Shown: in pieces, positions 24,808 through 32,375 of the stretch
Position numbering within the stretch: position 1 is the stretch's first letter
Layout: the number at the start of each line of letters is the position of its first letter
Assembly: GCA_018712985.1 (NCBI GenBank)
Contig: DVGA01000069.1
Location: 1 to 33,622 of the forward strand
Direction of reading: 5' to 3'
DNA: 33,622 nt
Source: Candidatus Scatomorpha intestinavium
GTDB taxonomy: Bacteria; Bacillota; Clostridia; Oscillospirales; Oscillospiraceae
Made by a program: the position numbers and the translations under genes
Notes under the pieces: generated by a model
What the model was told of the DNA's origin: nothing
The model's input: the letters and a program-made list of their open reading frames with translations, nothing else
Databases searched by the model: none

Positions 24808-25956
24808 CTAATACATTGTGAAGCGCGTGGGCTTGGGCCGGTAGTGTATGCCGGAGACGAGGCCCATAGCCATGAAGTTCGCCAGCACGGACGAGCCGCC
24901 GTAGCTGAAAAACGGCAGCGTGATGCCGACGACGGGCGCGATGCCAATGCACATGCCCACGTTCAGGAAGGTCTGGAACACCATCATCGAGGCCACGCCC
25001 ATGCAGACGAGCATGCTCAGCGTGTCCCTCGACTTGAGCCCGACGGAGACGCAGCGCACGACTATGAGCACGAGCAGCAGGATGCAGAGGCAGGCCCCTA
25101 TCATGCCCAGCTCCTCGCCGATCACGGCGAAGATGAAGTCCGTGTGCTTGGCCGGCAGGGCGTCCGACTGGGTCTGCGCCCCGTTGCCGAGCCCGGAGCC
25201 GGTGAGCTGCCCGGAGGCGAGCGCCATCTGCGCCTGGTGCGGCTGCCAGTTGATGCCGGTGTTCGTCGGGTCTATGCTCGAATCGTAGGGCGCCATAATG
25301 CGGTTGCGCTGGTAATCGCTCAAAAAGTATGTCCACAGCAAAGGCACCGCGGCGGCCAGGGCCGCGAGGCCGATGATGAACCAGTAGATTTTCAGCCCCG
25401 CCATGAAGAGCAGCACGGCGAAGATGAAAAAATACACGAGCGCGCTGCCGAGGTCGTCCGCGGTGATGATTATGGCGCCGAAAATCACGAGGAAGTGGCC
25501 GGCGATCTGCGCCACGGACATGACGGAGTTCAAATCCTTATAGGATTTCAGATAGCTGATGTGCTTTGCGAGCACCACGATGAAGGCCAGCTTTATGAAC
25601 TCCGTGGGCTGTATGCCTATACCCGCGAAGCGGAGCCAGCCGTTGTTGCCCGTCGTGTCGCTGCCCTGGCCAAAGGGGATGAGCAGCAGCAACAGCAGGG
25701 CGCTCACGGCGTAGAGCCACTTCCACTGGTCGGCGAACACGTCCACGTCTATGACGGTCATCAGCGCGTACATCAGCACGCCGAGGACGATCGCCACAAA
25801 CTGGATGATGACATACTGGGCCGAGCCTCCGTTGTAGGTCTGCGTGGCGCTGGCGATGACTATAAGGCCGTAGAGGGAGCAGGCAAGGCTGAGCGCGAGC
25901 AGGAGCATGTCCGCCCTGCGGAAGAAGTCCTTTACCTGCGGAAGGTATTTTTTCAA
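24808..25956 (-). CDS. rodA: SEDS peptidoglycan glycosyltransferase, RodA/FtsW family
   Basis: A 382-aa polytopic protein with about ten membrane helices, a SEDS glycan polymerase that extends peptidoglycan with a class B PBP. The catalytic Asp is in HTDFIFAVIGEELG (Asp273), followed by the family end motif LPFFSYGGSSVLANFMAMGL near 342-361. QPTEF is at 116-120. The usual QPDLGTA segment is here ADDLGSA (166-172), a mild departure. It is closer to RodA than to FtsW or SpoVE by overall length and the QPTEF context, but I would not exclude a sporulation paralogue. The start is the TTG at 25954-25956 with GAGGT upstream; the longer frame to 26079 runs through the promoter. Confidence 0.9.
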   Translation of the reverse strand: MKKYLPQVKDFFRRADMLLLALSLACSLYGLIVIASATQTYNGGSAQYVIIQFVAIVLGVLMYALMTVIDVDVFADQWKWLYAVSALLLLLLIPFGQGSDTTGNNGWLRFAGIGIQPTEFIKLAFIVVLAKHISYLKSYKDLNSVMSVAQIAGHFLVIFGAIIITADDLGSALVYFFIFAVLLFMAGLKIYWFIIGLAALAAAVPLLWTYFLSDYQRNRIMAPYDSSIDPTNTGINWQPHQAQMALASGQLTGSGLGNGAQTQSDALPAKHTDFIFAVIGEELGMIGACLCILLLVLIVVRCVSVGLKSRDTLSMLVCMGVASMMVFQTFLNVGMCIGIAPVVGITLPFFSYGGSSVLANFMAMGLVSGIHYRPKPTRFTMY

Positions 25957-26050
25957 GCGAACACCTCGCTTTGTCTCAGTTAAGCGGGCACGGCGCGCGG
26001 CGGCAGTGCCGCCTTTCGCGGCATGGGGCGCCCCCGGACCGTGTTTTGAT

Positions 26051-26079
26051 ATTATAGCACCTTTTCCGGCTTTACGCAA
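26051..26079 (-). promoter_or_regulatory. Promoter of rodA
   Basis: Minus strand: TTGCGT (26074-26079), 17-bp spacer, TATAAT (26051-26056). Its -35 overlaps that of the divergent tsaE promoter. The leader to the TTG start is about 90 nt. Confidence 0.7.
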
Positions 26080-26099
26080 CGGCGGGCTTGGTGTATAAT
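26071..26099 (+). promoter_or_regulatory. Promoter of tsaE-tsaB-upp
   Basis: Plus strand: TTTACG (26071-26076), 17-bp spacer, TATAAT (26094-26099), giving a leader of about 25 nt before the tsaE ATG at 26130. The two promoters share bases 26074-26076. Confidence 0.65.
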
Positions 26100-26129
26100 A
26101 GGACGAATAAAGTTTTTAGGAGCAGGCCC

Positions 26130-26549
26130 ATGGAGATAATAACGCACTCCGAGCGGGAAACCGAGGAGGCCGGCGCCGCGCTGGCGCGCCGGGTGCCGGA
26201 CAGCACCGTGGTGGCGATGTACGGCGAGCTCGGCTCCGGCAAGACCGCTTTTGTCCGCGGGATGGCCCGCGGTATGGGGATAGACTGCCGCGTGAGCAGC
26301 CCCACCTTCACTATAGTAAACGAATACGAGGGCAAGCGCACGCTCATCCACTTCGACATGTACCGCCTCGGCTCGGCGGACGAGCTCTACGGCATCGGCT
26401 GGGACGATTATCTCGACCGCGGCGCGGTCTGCGCTGTGGAGTGGAGCGAGAACGTGCAGGACGCCTTCACCGGCGGCGAAGTCACCGTCCGCTTTGAAAA
26501 AACGGGCGAAAACGAGCGGCGCATAACGATTGGAGGCCCGGTATGCTGA
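26130..26549 (+). CDS. tsaE: tRNA threonylcarbamoyladenosine biosynthesis ATPase TsaE
   Basis: A 139-aa P-loop ATPase (YjeE family) that works with TsaB and TsaD to make t6A37 in ANN-decoding tRNAs. Walker A GELGSGKT is at residues 32-39, SSPTFTIVNEYEG near 55-67, and the HFDMYRL segment near 74-80. The conserved VEW near the end of the domain is present (AVEWSENV). The ATG at 26130 has AGGAG seven bases upstream; the longer frame from 26088 starts within the promoter. It overlaps tsaB by 7 bp. Confidence 0.96.
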   Translation: MEIITHSERETEEAGAALARRVPDSTVVAMYGELGSGKTAFVRGMARGMGIDCRVSSPTFTIVNEYEGKRTLIHFDMYRLGSADELYGIGWDDYLDRGAVCAVEWSENVQDAFTGGEVTVRFEKTGENERRITIGGPVC

Positions 26550-27244
26550 TACTTGGTATAGAGTCCTCTGCTAAGGCGGCCTCCGCCGCCCTGTGCAGGG
26601 ACGGGGAGCTGATAGCGCAGTACTACCAGTGCGCGGGGCTTACTCACAGCCGCACGCTGCTGCCGATGGCCGAGGAGCTGCTGCACGGGACGGACACGGC
26701 TCTCGGGGACCTCGACGGCGTCGCCGTGGCGGTGGGCCCCGGCTCGTTCACCGGCGTGCGCATCGGCGTCGCCGCGGTGAAGGGGCTCTGCTTCGGGGCC
26801 GAAAAGCCGGCCGCGGGCGTCTCCACGCTGGAGGCCATGGCCTGGAACGGGCTGGCCGCCGCGCCCGGGGAGATAGTCTGCTGCTGCATGGACGCGCGGC
26901 GCGGGCAGGTGTATAACGCCCTCTTTGAGATATCAGACGGCGCGCCGGCGCGCCTTGTTCCCGACAGGGCGGTCACTCTTGAGGAGCTCGCCGCGGAGCT
27001 GCTCGGCTACGGCCGCGCGGTGTTCCTAACCGGCGACGGGGCGCAGCTTGCGCTGGGCGCCCTCTCCGCCGCCGGTCTGAGCTGCCGCCTTGCGCCCGGG
27101 CCGCTGCTGATGCAGAGCGCCTGGGGCGTCTGCATGGCCGCGCGCGGGCTTGAGATGCAGAGCGCAGAAAAACTCCTTCCCGTATACCTTCGCCTCTCCC
27201 AGGCCGAGCGAGAGCGCCAGGAGAGGCTTGAGAACACAAAATGA
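26543..27244 (+). CDS. tsaB: tRNA threonylcarbamoyladenosine biosynthesis protein TsaB
   Basis: A 233-aa ASKHA-fold protein (YeaZ) that scaffolds TsaD and TsaE in t6A synthesis. It begins with LILGIESSAKAASAAL (2-17), has the family signature GPGSFTGVRIG (65-75) and the MDARRGQVYNALFE segment (about 115-128). Length is normal for TsaB without a fused RimI. It overlaps tsaE by 7 bp; its ribosome site GGAGG is inside tsaE. The usual downstream rimI and tsaD are absent here; upp follows 20 bp later. Confidence 0.96.
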   Translation: MLILGIESSAKAASAALCRDGELIAQYYQCAGLTHSRTLLPMAEELLHGTDTALGDLDGVAVAVGPGSFTGVRIGVAAVKGLCFGAEKPAAGVSTLEAMAWNGLAAAPGEIVCCCMDARRGQVYNALFEISDGAPARLVPDRAVTLEELAAELLGYGRAVFLTGDGAQLALGALSAAGLSCRLAPGPLLMQSAWGVCMAARGLEMQSAEKLLPVYLRLSQAERERQERLENTK

Positions 27245-27264
27245 AATAAAGAGGAGAAGCAGCC

Positions 27265-27894
27265 ATGAGCAACGTGCACGTATTCGACCACCCGCTTATC
27301 CAGCACAAGCTGAGCATCCTGCGCGACAAGGACACGGGGGCAAAGGCCTTCCGCGAGCTCGTCGGCGAGATCGCAATGCTGATGTGCTACGAGGCCACCC
27401 GCGACCTCCCGCTCGAGGAGGTCATGATCGAGACCCCGGTGGCCACCGCGAAGTGCCGCCAGATCGCCGGCAAAAAGCTGGCGATAGTCCCCATACTGCG
27501 CGCCGGGCTCGGCATGGTGGACGGCATGTTCGCCCTGATGCCGAACGTCAAGGTGGGGCACATCGGGCTCTACCGCGACCCGGAGACCCTTGAACCCGTG
27601 AAGTACTACTTCAAGATGCCGCCCGATATCTCCGAGCGGGACGTCATCATCGTGGACCCCATGCTCGCCACCGGCGGCAGCGCCGCCGCCGCGGCGATGT
27701 TCCTCAAGGAAGTCGGAGTGAAGCACATCAAGCTCATGAGCATAATCGCCGCGCCGGAGGGCGTGCAGCGCATGCAGTCCGAGCACTCGGACGTGGACAT
27801 CTTCGTCGCCGCGCTGGACGACCACCTGAACGAGCACGGCTATATCGTCCCCGGCCTCGGGGACGCGGGCGACCGCATTTTCGGCACAAAATAA
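27265..27894 (+). CDS. upp: Uracil phosphoribosyltransferase
   Basis: A 209-aa enzyme that makes UMP from uracil and PRPP in pyrimidine salvage. The PRPP loop is [11 protein letters not shown] (130-140), and the uracil-binding end [16 protein letters not shown] (193-208) is intact. [13 protein letters not shown] (76-88) is also family-typical. ATG start with GAGGAG upstream. It lies 20 bp after tsaB and is last in that transcript, closed by the terminator at 27944-27976. Confidence 0.98.
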   Translation: MSNVHVFDHPLIQHKLSILRDKDTGAKAFRELVGEIAMLMCYEATRDLPLEEVMIETPVATAKCRQIAGKKLAIVPILRAGLGMVDGMFALMPNVKVGHIGLYRDPETLEPVKYYFKMPPDISERDVIIVDPMLATGGSAAAAAMFLKEVGVKHIKLMSIIAAPEGVQRMQSEHSDVDIFVAALDDHLNEHGYIVPGLGDAGDRIFGTK

Positions 27895-27943
27895 GCGCAG
27901 CTCAAACTACCTAAACAGTCCCGAAGGTCCCTCTTCGACAGCT

Positions 27944-27976
27944 AAATCGCAGCCGGTGCGCCGGCTGCGATTTTTT
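27944..27976 (+). terminator. Rho-independent terminator of tsaE-tsaB-upp
   Basis: AAATCGCAGCCGG (27944-27956) pairs with CCGGCTGCGATTT (27961-27973), loop TGCG, then further T to 27976. It starts 50 bp after the upp stop. Confidence 0.9.
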
Positions 27977-28007
27977 AATTATAGCGGGCTTGCCCGAGAC
28001 CGCCCTT

Positions 28008-28240
28008 GCCGCGCAAGCGGCGCTCTGCATCCAGGCGCAGCCTGGCGCCGCCGAAACGGGATTGCGGTCTCTTTTGCAAGAGCGGCAAAGCGCGAGCGAA
28101 TCTCTCTCGATAAAATGAACAGACGGCGCACGAGCGCCGTCTGTTCATTTTAAGCACTTCGCGGCCCTTTGGGCCGCGCTATGCCAGCGGACGCAGTCCG
28201 CCTCGCCGCGAAGCGGCGCGCTATGCCCAAGCGCAGCTTG
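28008..28240. repeat. Hairpin modules of the upp-downstream gap
   Basis: The 391-bp gap 27895-28285 holds no gene. After the upp terminator come GCCGC-GCAA-GCGGC (28008-28021), linker GCTCTGC, CCAGGC-GCA-GCCTGG (28031-28045); then the long hairpin at 28111-28152; then GCGGCCC-TTT-GGGCCGC (28161-28177), linker GCTATGC, GCGGAC-GCA-GTCCGC (28187-28201), GCCGC-GAA-GCGGC (28205-28217), linker GCTATGC, and CAAGC-GCA-GCTTG (28228-28240). The module order matches 10643-10802. Confidence 0.75.
28111..28152. terminator. Long perfect hairpin, terminator-like in both directions
   Basis: A 19-bp perfect stem: 28111-28129 pairs with 28134-28152 around loop ACGA. The outer arms are TAAAATGAACAG and its complement, so each strand has a short T-run (TTTTA) at its 3' side. 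No gene ends next to it; it may be a remnant or a free-standing element. Confidence 0.5.
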
Positions 28241-28285
28241 TTGGGAGAAATTTAGCAAAATAAACGCGCGCGGCGCTCAAATAAT

Positions 28286-29419
28286 ATGGGCATGAAAGCT
28301 GTTATTTTGGCCGGCGGGGAGGGCCGGCGGCTCAAGGCCGTCACCGGCGAGCTGCCCAAGCCCATGGTCCCGCTTCTTGGAAAACCGCTCATGGAGCGGG
28401 TAATAGAGCTGCTGCGCAAAAACGGCGTCACCGAAATCGCCGCCACGCTGAGGTACAACCCCGCGCCTATTCTCGCATATTTCGGGAATGGCGAGAGCAT
28501 GGGCGTCCGTCTGCGCTGGTTCATCGAGCAGGAGCCGCTCGGGACGGCGGGCAGCGTCAAAAACTGCCTCGGCTTCACCGGCGGTGAGGACTTCCTGGTC
28601 GTCAGCGGGGACGCCGCCTGTGATTTCGACCTCTCCGAGCTCATGCGCGAGCACCGCCGCGGGGGCGACGCGGTCACGATAGCCCTCTGCGAGAGCCCGG
28701 AGCCGCTGAGGTACGGGCTCGTGGTGCCGGACGCGGACGGCGAGGTGCGCTGCTTCATCGAAAAGCCGCCCTGGCAGAAGGTGGTCACAAACCTTGTGAA
28801 CACCGGCATCTACGCCGTGTCGCCGCGGGCCATGGAGCTCGTCCCGGCAGGGCGCGAGTTCGACTTCGCGCGCGACCTGTTCCCGCTGCTGCTCGAGCGG
28901 GGCGAGGGCATACGCGGCGTGAAATTGGACGGCTACTGGTGCGACGTGGGCACGCCGGAGGCCTATTACCGCTGCTGCCTGGACGCGCTCGAGGGCCGGC
29001 TGAGGCTCGTGACGCCGCCCAAGACGCACGAGCCGGCCGCGAAGGCGGCCCAGGAGGCGAAGCGCGAGCCGCTCGAGGGGGAATACAGGGCCGAGCGGCG
29101 CGTGCCCTGCCGCGACAGGGCGGGGCTGATGCGCGCGGTGTCCGGCTGCCTGATGGAGGCTGGCGCGGAGCTGGACGACGGGGTGGTGCTGCGCAGCAAC
29201 GGCTGCTCGCTGCGCATATCCCCGAGCGCCGAGCGCAGCGAGATCGTCATAGAGGCCGCGGCGGGCAGCGCGGATTTCCCGGAGCAGCTTGCCGACACCG
29301 CCGGGGAGCTCGTAACTCGGCTGCGCCTTGACCAGGCTCCGTTTACACGGAGCGGGCCTGGCGCTGGGGGCCGGCCGCCTGCGGCGCAGGCCGGGCGCGA
29401 AAAAAGGCCGGGGACCTGA
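28286..29419 (+). CDS. Sugar-1-phosphate nucleotidyltransferase with orphan phosphomannomutase C-terminal domain
   Basis: A 377-aa protein. Residues 3-235 are a NTP_transferase domain: LAGGEGRRL (8-16) with LPKPMVPL (23-30), GTAGS (86-90), SGDAACDFD (107-115), EKP (159-161), NTGIY (172-176) and DVGTPEAY (220-227), like mannose-1-phosphate guanylyltransferase/GlmU-type enzymes. After a charged linker (about 245-275), residues 276-345 resemble the last domain (IV) of phosphomannomutases (LDDGVVLRS, then LRISPSAERSEIVIEA, a variant of the LVRPSGTEP motif). The catalytic mutase domains and left-handed beta helix of the known larger fusion are missing. Residues 349-377 are encoded by inverted-repeat DNA. 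The start is ATG 28286 or ATG 28292, with no clear ribosome site. The sugar is not certain. Confidence 0.8.
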   Translation: MGMKAVILAGGEGRRLKAVTGELPKPMVPLLGKPLMERVIELLRKNGVTEIAATLRYNPAPILAYFGNGESMGVRLRWFIEQEPLGTAGSVKNCLGFTGGEDFLVVSGDAACDFDLSELMREHRRGGDAVTIALCESPEPLRYGLVVPDADGEVRCFIEKPPWQKVVTNLVNTGIYAVSPRAMELVPAGREFDFARDLFPLLLERGEGIRGVKLDGYWCDVGTPEAYYRCCLDALEGRLRLVTPPKTHEPAAKAAQEAKREPLEGEYRAERRVPCRDRAGLMRAVSGCLMEAGAELDDGVVLRSNGCSLRISPSAERSEIVIEAAAGSADFPEQLADTAGELVTRLRLDQAPFTRSGPGAGGRPPAAQAGREKRPGT

Positions 29420-29436
29420 GGTCCCCGGCCCTTTTT
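29401..29436. terminator. Shared bidirectional terminator between convergent genes
   Basis: GGCCGGGGACC (29406-29416) pairs with GGTCCCCGGCC (29420-29430); the 3-nt loop is TGA, the stop codon of the nucleotidyltransferase (29417-29419). Five A precede and five T follow, so it works both ways. The T-run overlaps the TAA stop (29435-29437) of the convergent epimerase gene. Confidence 0.85.
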
Positions 29437-30253
29437 ATACCGCGAAGGTTATCATCAGCGAAGCGGATATGCTCTCGCCGGGTCCGAGCAGCCTTGCGCC
29501 CGGGCGGCGGGCAAGGTCGTGCCCCGGCCCAGGGTAGCCCAGCCAGGGTTCGATGCAGACAAAGCCCGGGATTTTAGGCTGGCTCCAGAGCAGCACGAAC
29601 GGGAATCCGGCCGTGCGCACGCGGATATACCGCCCCGTCGCGCGCTCCTCAAGCTGCACCCACTCGCTCTCGATTCTCTCGAAGCAGATGCTGTCGTTGT
29701 CGAAAACGTCCTCGTCCAGGCGGAAAACGTCCGTCCCGCCGGGGAGCTCCGGCCTTTCAAAGCGCACAAGGCAGTCCTGGGGCGTGCCGCCCGGGGTCAT
29801 CGGGTAGCGGAAGCCGGGATGGAAGCCGAGCTGGGCGGGCATGGCCTCCGATGAGCGGTTCACCGCAGAGCACTCGGTTATCAGCGTGCGGCCCTCCACG
29901 CGGTGGGCCGTGCTCAGCTCAAAGGCCCAGGGCCAGCGCCCGCCGTCCCCCGGCCAGGCGAGCCGGTAGGTAACGCTGTCCGCCGACGAGGCCGTGAGCT
30001 CGTGCTCAAGGTCGCGGGCGAAGCCGTGCCCTCCGCCGGGGCATTTCCGCCCGGCGTGCTCAAAATAGTCGCCCTCGAGCCTGCCGCACCAGGGGAAGCA
30101 GAGCGGGGCGCGGCGCGGCCAGTGCCCGCCGCTGCCGTCCCAGAGGCACTCCGTCTCCTCCCCGCCGGGGGCGATCGCCTGGACCGCCCAGAGCTCGGCC
30201 CCGAGGCTGTTCACCGTTACGCGCAGTTCTCCGCTGTTGATAGTGCTGAACAT
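29435..30253 (-). CDS. Aldose 1-epimerase family protein (LacX-like)
   Basis: A 272-aa galactose-mutarotase-fold protein that interconverts anomers of a sugar or sugar phosphate. Active-site candidates are His76 (GGGHGF), His145 (GFHPGF) and Glu235 (CIEPW), with Arg58 in CGRLEG; this set fits the LacX/YeaD-like branch rather than classical GalM. Length is typical of that branch. ATG with GGAGG seven bases upstream. It follows the TSUP permease gene by 12 bp and is probably cotranscribed. The true sugar is unknown. Confidence 0.9.
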   Translation of the reverse strand: MFSTINSGELRVTVNSLGAELWAVQAIAPGGEETECLWDGSGGHWPRRAPLCFPWCGRLEGDYFEHAGRKCPGGGHGFARDLEHELTASSADSVTYRLAWPGDGGRWPWAFELSTAHRVEGRTLITECSAVNRSSEAMPAQLGFHPGFRYPMTPGGTPQDCLVRFERPELPGGTDVFRLDEDVFDNDSICFERIESEWVQLEERATGRYIRVRTAGFPFVLLWSQPKIPGFVCIEPWLGYPGPGHDLARRPGARLLGPGESISASLMITFAV

Positions 30254-30265
30254 ATTTATACCTCC

Positions 30266-31048
30266 TCAGGCAAAGCAGTTATAGAGGTTGTAGCAGCTTA
30301 TCGCCGTTATCACGGCCATTATGACGAGAAACAGCCGGTCGACGCCCTTGTTCGTCAGCCGGGCGCTGATGCTGCGGCCGAGGATGCCGCCTATCACGCC
30401 GCCGGCGCACATCGCTATGAGTATGAGCCAGTCGAACTCCGGCACGGTCCCGCGGACTATCGTGTTCAGGAAGCTCGCCGCCTGCGAAAACAGGATGATA
30501 TACAGCGAGTTGAGCGCGGCCGTCTTGGAGTCCATGGAGAAGCAGAAGCTCAGCACGGCGAGGTTTATAGGCCCGCCGCCGATGCCGAGGAAGGCGGATA
30601 CCAGCCCGAGCGTGAGGCCGATCATGACGCAGGCAGGCGCGTTCTGCACGTTGCGCGTCTTTACGCCCTCGTGCCTGAGCGTGTATATGAACACTCCGGC
30701 TGTGAGCAGGATCATCATTATCTGCTGCACTATGTCCACCGTGGCCCCGCCGGAGTTCCTGACGATTTCAAAGAGCTCCTTGCCGAGTATGCCGCCCACG
30801 GCCGCGCCGAGGGCGAGCAGGGTGCCGCGCCGCTTCTCCACCTTTACGGAGCCGCCGCGGCTGCGCAGCATGCTCGTTGCCGTCATGGCCAGCACCGTGC
30901 AGCCGGAGAGGAAGCTCACCGCGGCCACGCCCATGCCGGACACCGCGTCGAGCACCGGCTTGATTATGACGCCGCCCCCGACGCCGCTTATCCCGCCCGC
31001 GGTAGTCGCCGCGAGGCAGATAAGGAAGTATATTAACGCCTGAAGCAT
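30266..31048 (-). CDS. TSUP family permease (TauE/SafE, DUF81)
   Basis: A 260-aa integral membrane protein of the sulfite exporter TauE/SafE family, which moves sulfur-containing or organic anions. It shows the family's internal duplication: GGISGVGGGVIIKPVL (18-33) in the first half and FLGIGGGPINLAVL in the second, within about eight membrane segments. ATG start with AAGGTGGGG upstream. It is first of a pair with the aldose epimerase gene. The substrate cannot be predicted from sequence. Confidence 0.92.
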   Translation of the reverse strand: MLQALIYFLICLAATTAGGISGVGGGVIIKPVLDAVSGMGVAAVSFLSGCTVLAMTATSMLRSRGGSVKVEKRRGTLLALGAAVGGILGKELFEIVRNSGGATVDIVQQIMMILLTAGVFIYTLRHEGVKTRNVQNAPACVMIGLTLGLVSAFLGIGGGPINLAVLSFCFSMDSKTAALNSLYIILFSQAASFLNTIVRGTVPEFDWLILIAMCAGGVIGGILGRSISARLTNKGVDRLFLVIMAVITAISCYNLYNCFA

Positions 31049-31164
31049 TGCCCCACCTTTCCGGCGCGGGAAGCGCCGATTTTTTCTTCATTTTATTCCA
31101 TCGCGCACGGTTTGTAAAGCGCGGCGGCGTTTTGCCGCGCCCTGCGTGAGCGGCGCGGCCGGAA

Positions 31165-31188
31165 GGCCCCGGATTTCCATCCGGGGCC
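31165..31188. terminator. Hairpin after the PPi-PFK gene
   Basis: GGCCCCGGAT (31165-31174) pairs with ATCCGGGGCC (31179-31188), loop TTCC (GGAA on the minus strand, a GNRA loop). On the minus strand it follows the PFK stop by 13 bp; the T-run is weak, so termination is only likely. The rest of 31049-31200 holds a small GCGGCG/CGCCGC-type inverted repeat. Confidence 0.6.
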
Positions 31189-31200
31189 CTGTGTTTTCCG

Positions 31201-32361
31201 TTACCTCAGCGACACGAAGCGCGTGTCGTATTCGCCGATGAGCGGCAGGCAGTAGCGCCGGAACTCGTCCGTGACGCCGCCGGGGGTTATCCACTCGGGC
31301 GGGAAGGTCTTTTCGGCGTTGGCGACCTGCTCGAGCGGGATCAGGATCGTCTCGCTCTTATATTCGGGCTCGCGCTCGGCCCTGAAGCCGACCATATAGC
31401 CGGTCCGGCCCTCGACGGCGCTTTTTACAGCGTCGGCGCCGGCGAGCTCGGCCTCATCGCGGTCGACCTCGCTCATGAGCGCGACGGACACGCGGCCGAG
31501 CAGGCCCGGCTTCTCGCTGCGGGACTTGATTCCCGTCTCGGCCATTATCATGTCCGATAGCGTCTGCGCCGCGCCGCCTGGCACCTTGTGGCCGAAGCCG
31601 TCGACTATGCCGCTGTCGGCCACCGGCGCGCCGCCGGCGTAGTGTATGCCCTCGCTGACCGTGACGAGCAGCCCGCGGCCCTTAGCCCACTTCTCCTTCA
31701 CGGCGGTGAGAAATTCGTCCCTGTCGAAGTCCGTCTCCGGCAGGTAGACAAGGTGCTCGCAGGGCATCAGGTTGGAAAAGAGCGCGCTCGCGGCGGTTAT
31801 CCAGCCGGCGTTCCGGCCCATCATCTCCATGACCACGACGTGGATGGGCAGCGCCGCGGCGTCCTGCGCTATCTCCAGCGCGCTGGCGGCGGCGTACTTC
31901 GCCGCGCTGCCGAAGCCCGGGCAGTGGTCGGTGACGGCAAGGTCGTTGTCAATGGTCTTGGGTATGCCGATGACGCGCAGCTCGTAGCCGCTCTCGACGG
32001 CGAGTTTATAGACCTTGTTGCAGGTGTCCATGGAGTCATTGCCGCCGTTGTAGAAGAAATAGCGGATGTTGAACTTTTTAAAGCACTCGAGCACGGCGGG
32101 GTAGTCGGCGTCCGTCAGCTTCCGGCGGCAGGAGCCGATGGCGGAGGCGGGAGTGCGCGCGAGCAGGCAGAGTTTTTCGTCACTGACCGCGCCGAGGTCT
32201 ATCAGATCGCCGGCGAGGATGCCCTCCGCGCCGAAGCGCGCGCCGTAGATTTTTTCGATCTCCGGGTGCTTTTTCGCCTCGCGCACAGCGCCGAGGAGCG
32301 AGCTGTTTATAACGGGCGTAGGCCCGCCGCCGTGGGCGATGAGCATGTTGCCTTTTAGCAT
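31201..32361 (-). CDS. pfp: Diphosphate-dependent 6-phosphofructokinase
   Basis: A 386-aa phosphofructokinase that phosphorylates fructose 6-phosphate, most likely with pyrophosphate, reversibly, in glycolysis/gluconeogenesis. The phosphoryl-donor loop is GGNDS (106-110) with Asp at the position that is Gly in ATP enzymes, and PKTIDND (134-140) has the Lys typical of PPi enzymes (Gly in ATP ones). MGRNAGW (181-187) binds fructose 6-phosphate. I use the ATG at 32359-32361 because AAGGAGG lies six bases before it; the GTG at 32379 would put that ribosome site inside the gene. It starts 14 bp after the LarA-like stop, so they are likely one operon. Confidence 0.93.
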   Translation of the reverse strand: MLKGNMLIAHGGGPTPVINSSLLGAVREAKKHPEIEKIYGARFGAEGILAGDLIDLGAVSDEKLCLLARTPASAIGSCRRKLTDADYPAVLECFKKFNIRYFFYNGGNDSMDTCNKVYKLAVESGYELRVIGIPKTIDNDLAVTDHCPGFGSAAKYAAASALEIAQDAAALPIHVVVMEMMGRNAGWITAASALFSNLMPCEHLVYLPETDFDRDEFLTAVKEKWAKGRGLLVTVSEGIHYAGGAPVADSGIVDGFGHKVPGGAAQTLSDMIMAETGIKSRSEKPGLLGRVSVALMSEVDRDEAELAGADAVKSAVEGRTGYMVGFRAEREPEYKSETILIPLEQVANAEKTFPPEWITPGGVTDEFRRYCLPLIGEYDTRFVSLR

Positions 32362-32375
32362 GTCGCGCCTCCTTA

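Noticed and set aside
31201..32361. GGNDS instead of GGDDS in the phosphofructokinase donor loop
   Set aside because: I first took Asn as a missing catalytic residue, but as I recall GGND occurs in a recognised branch of PPi-dependent enzymes, and the second Asp and the PKTIDND lysine are present.
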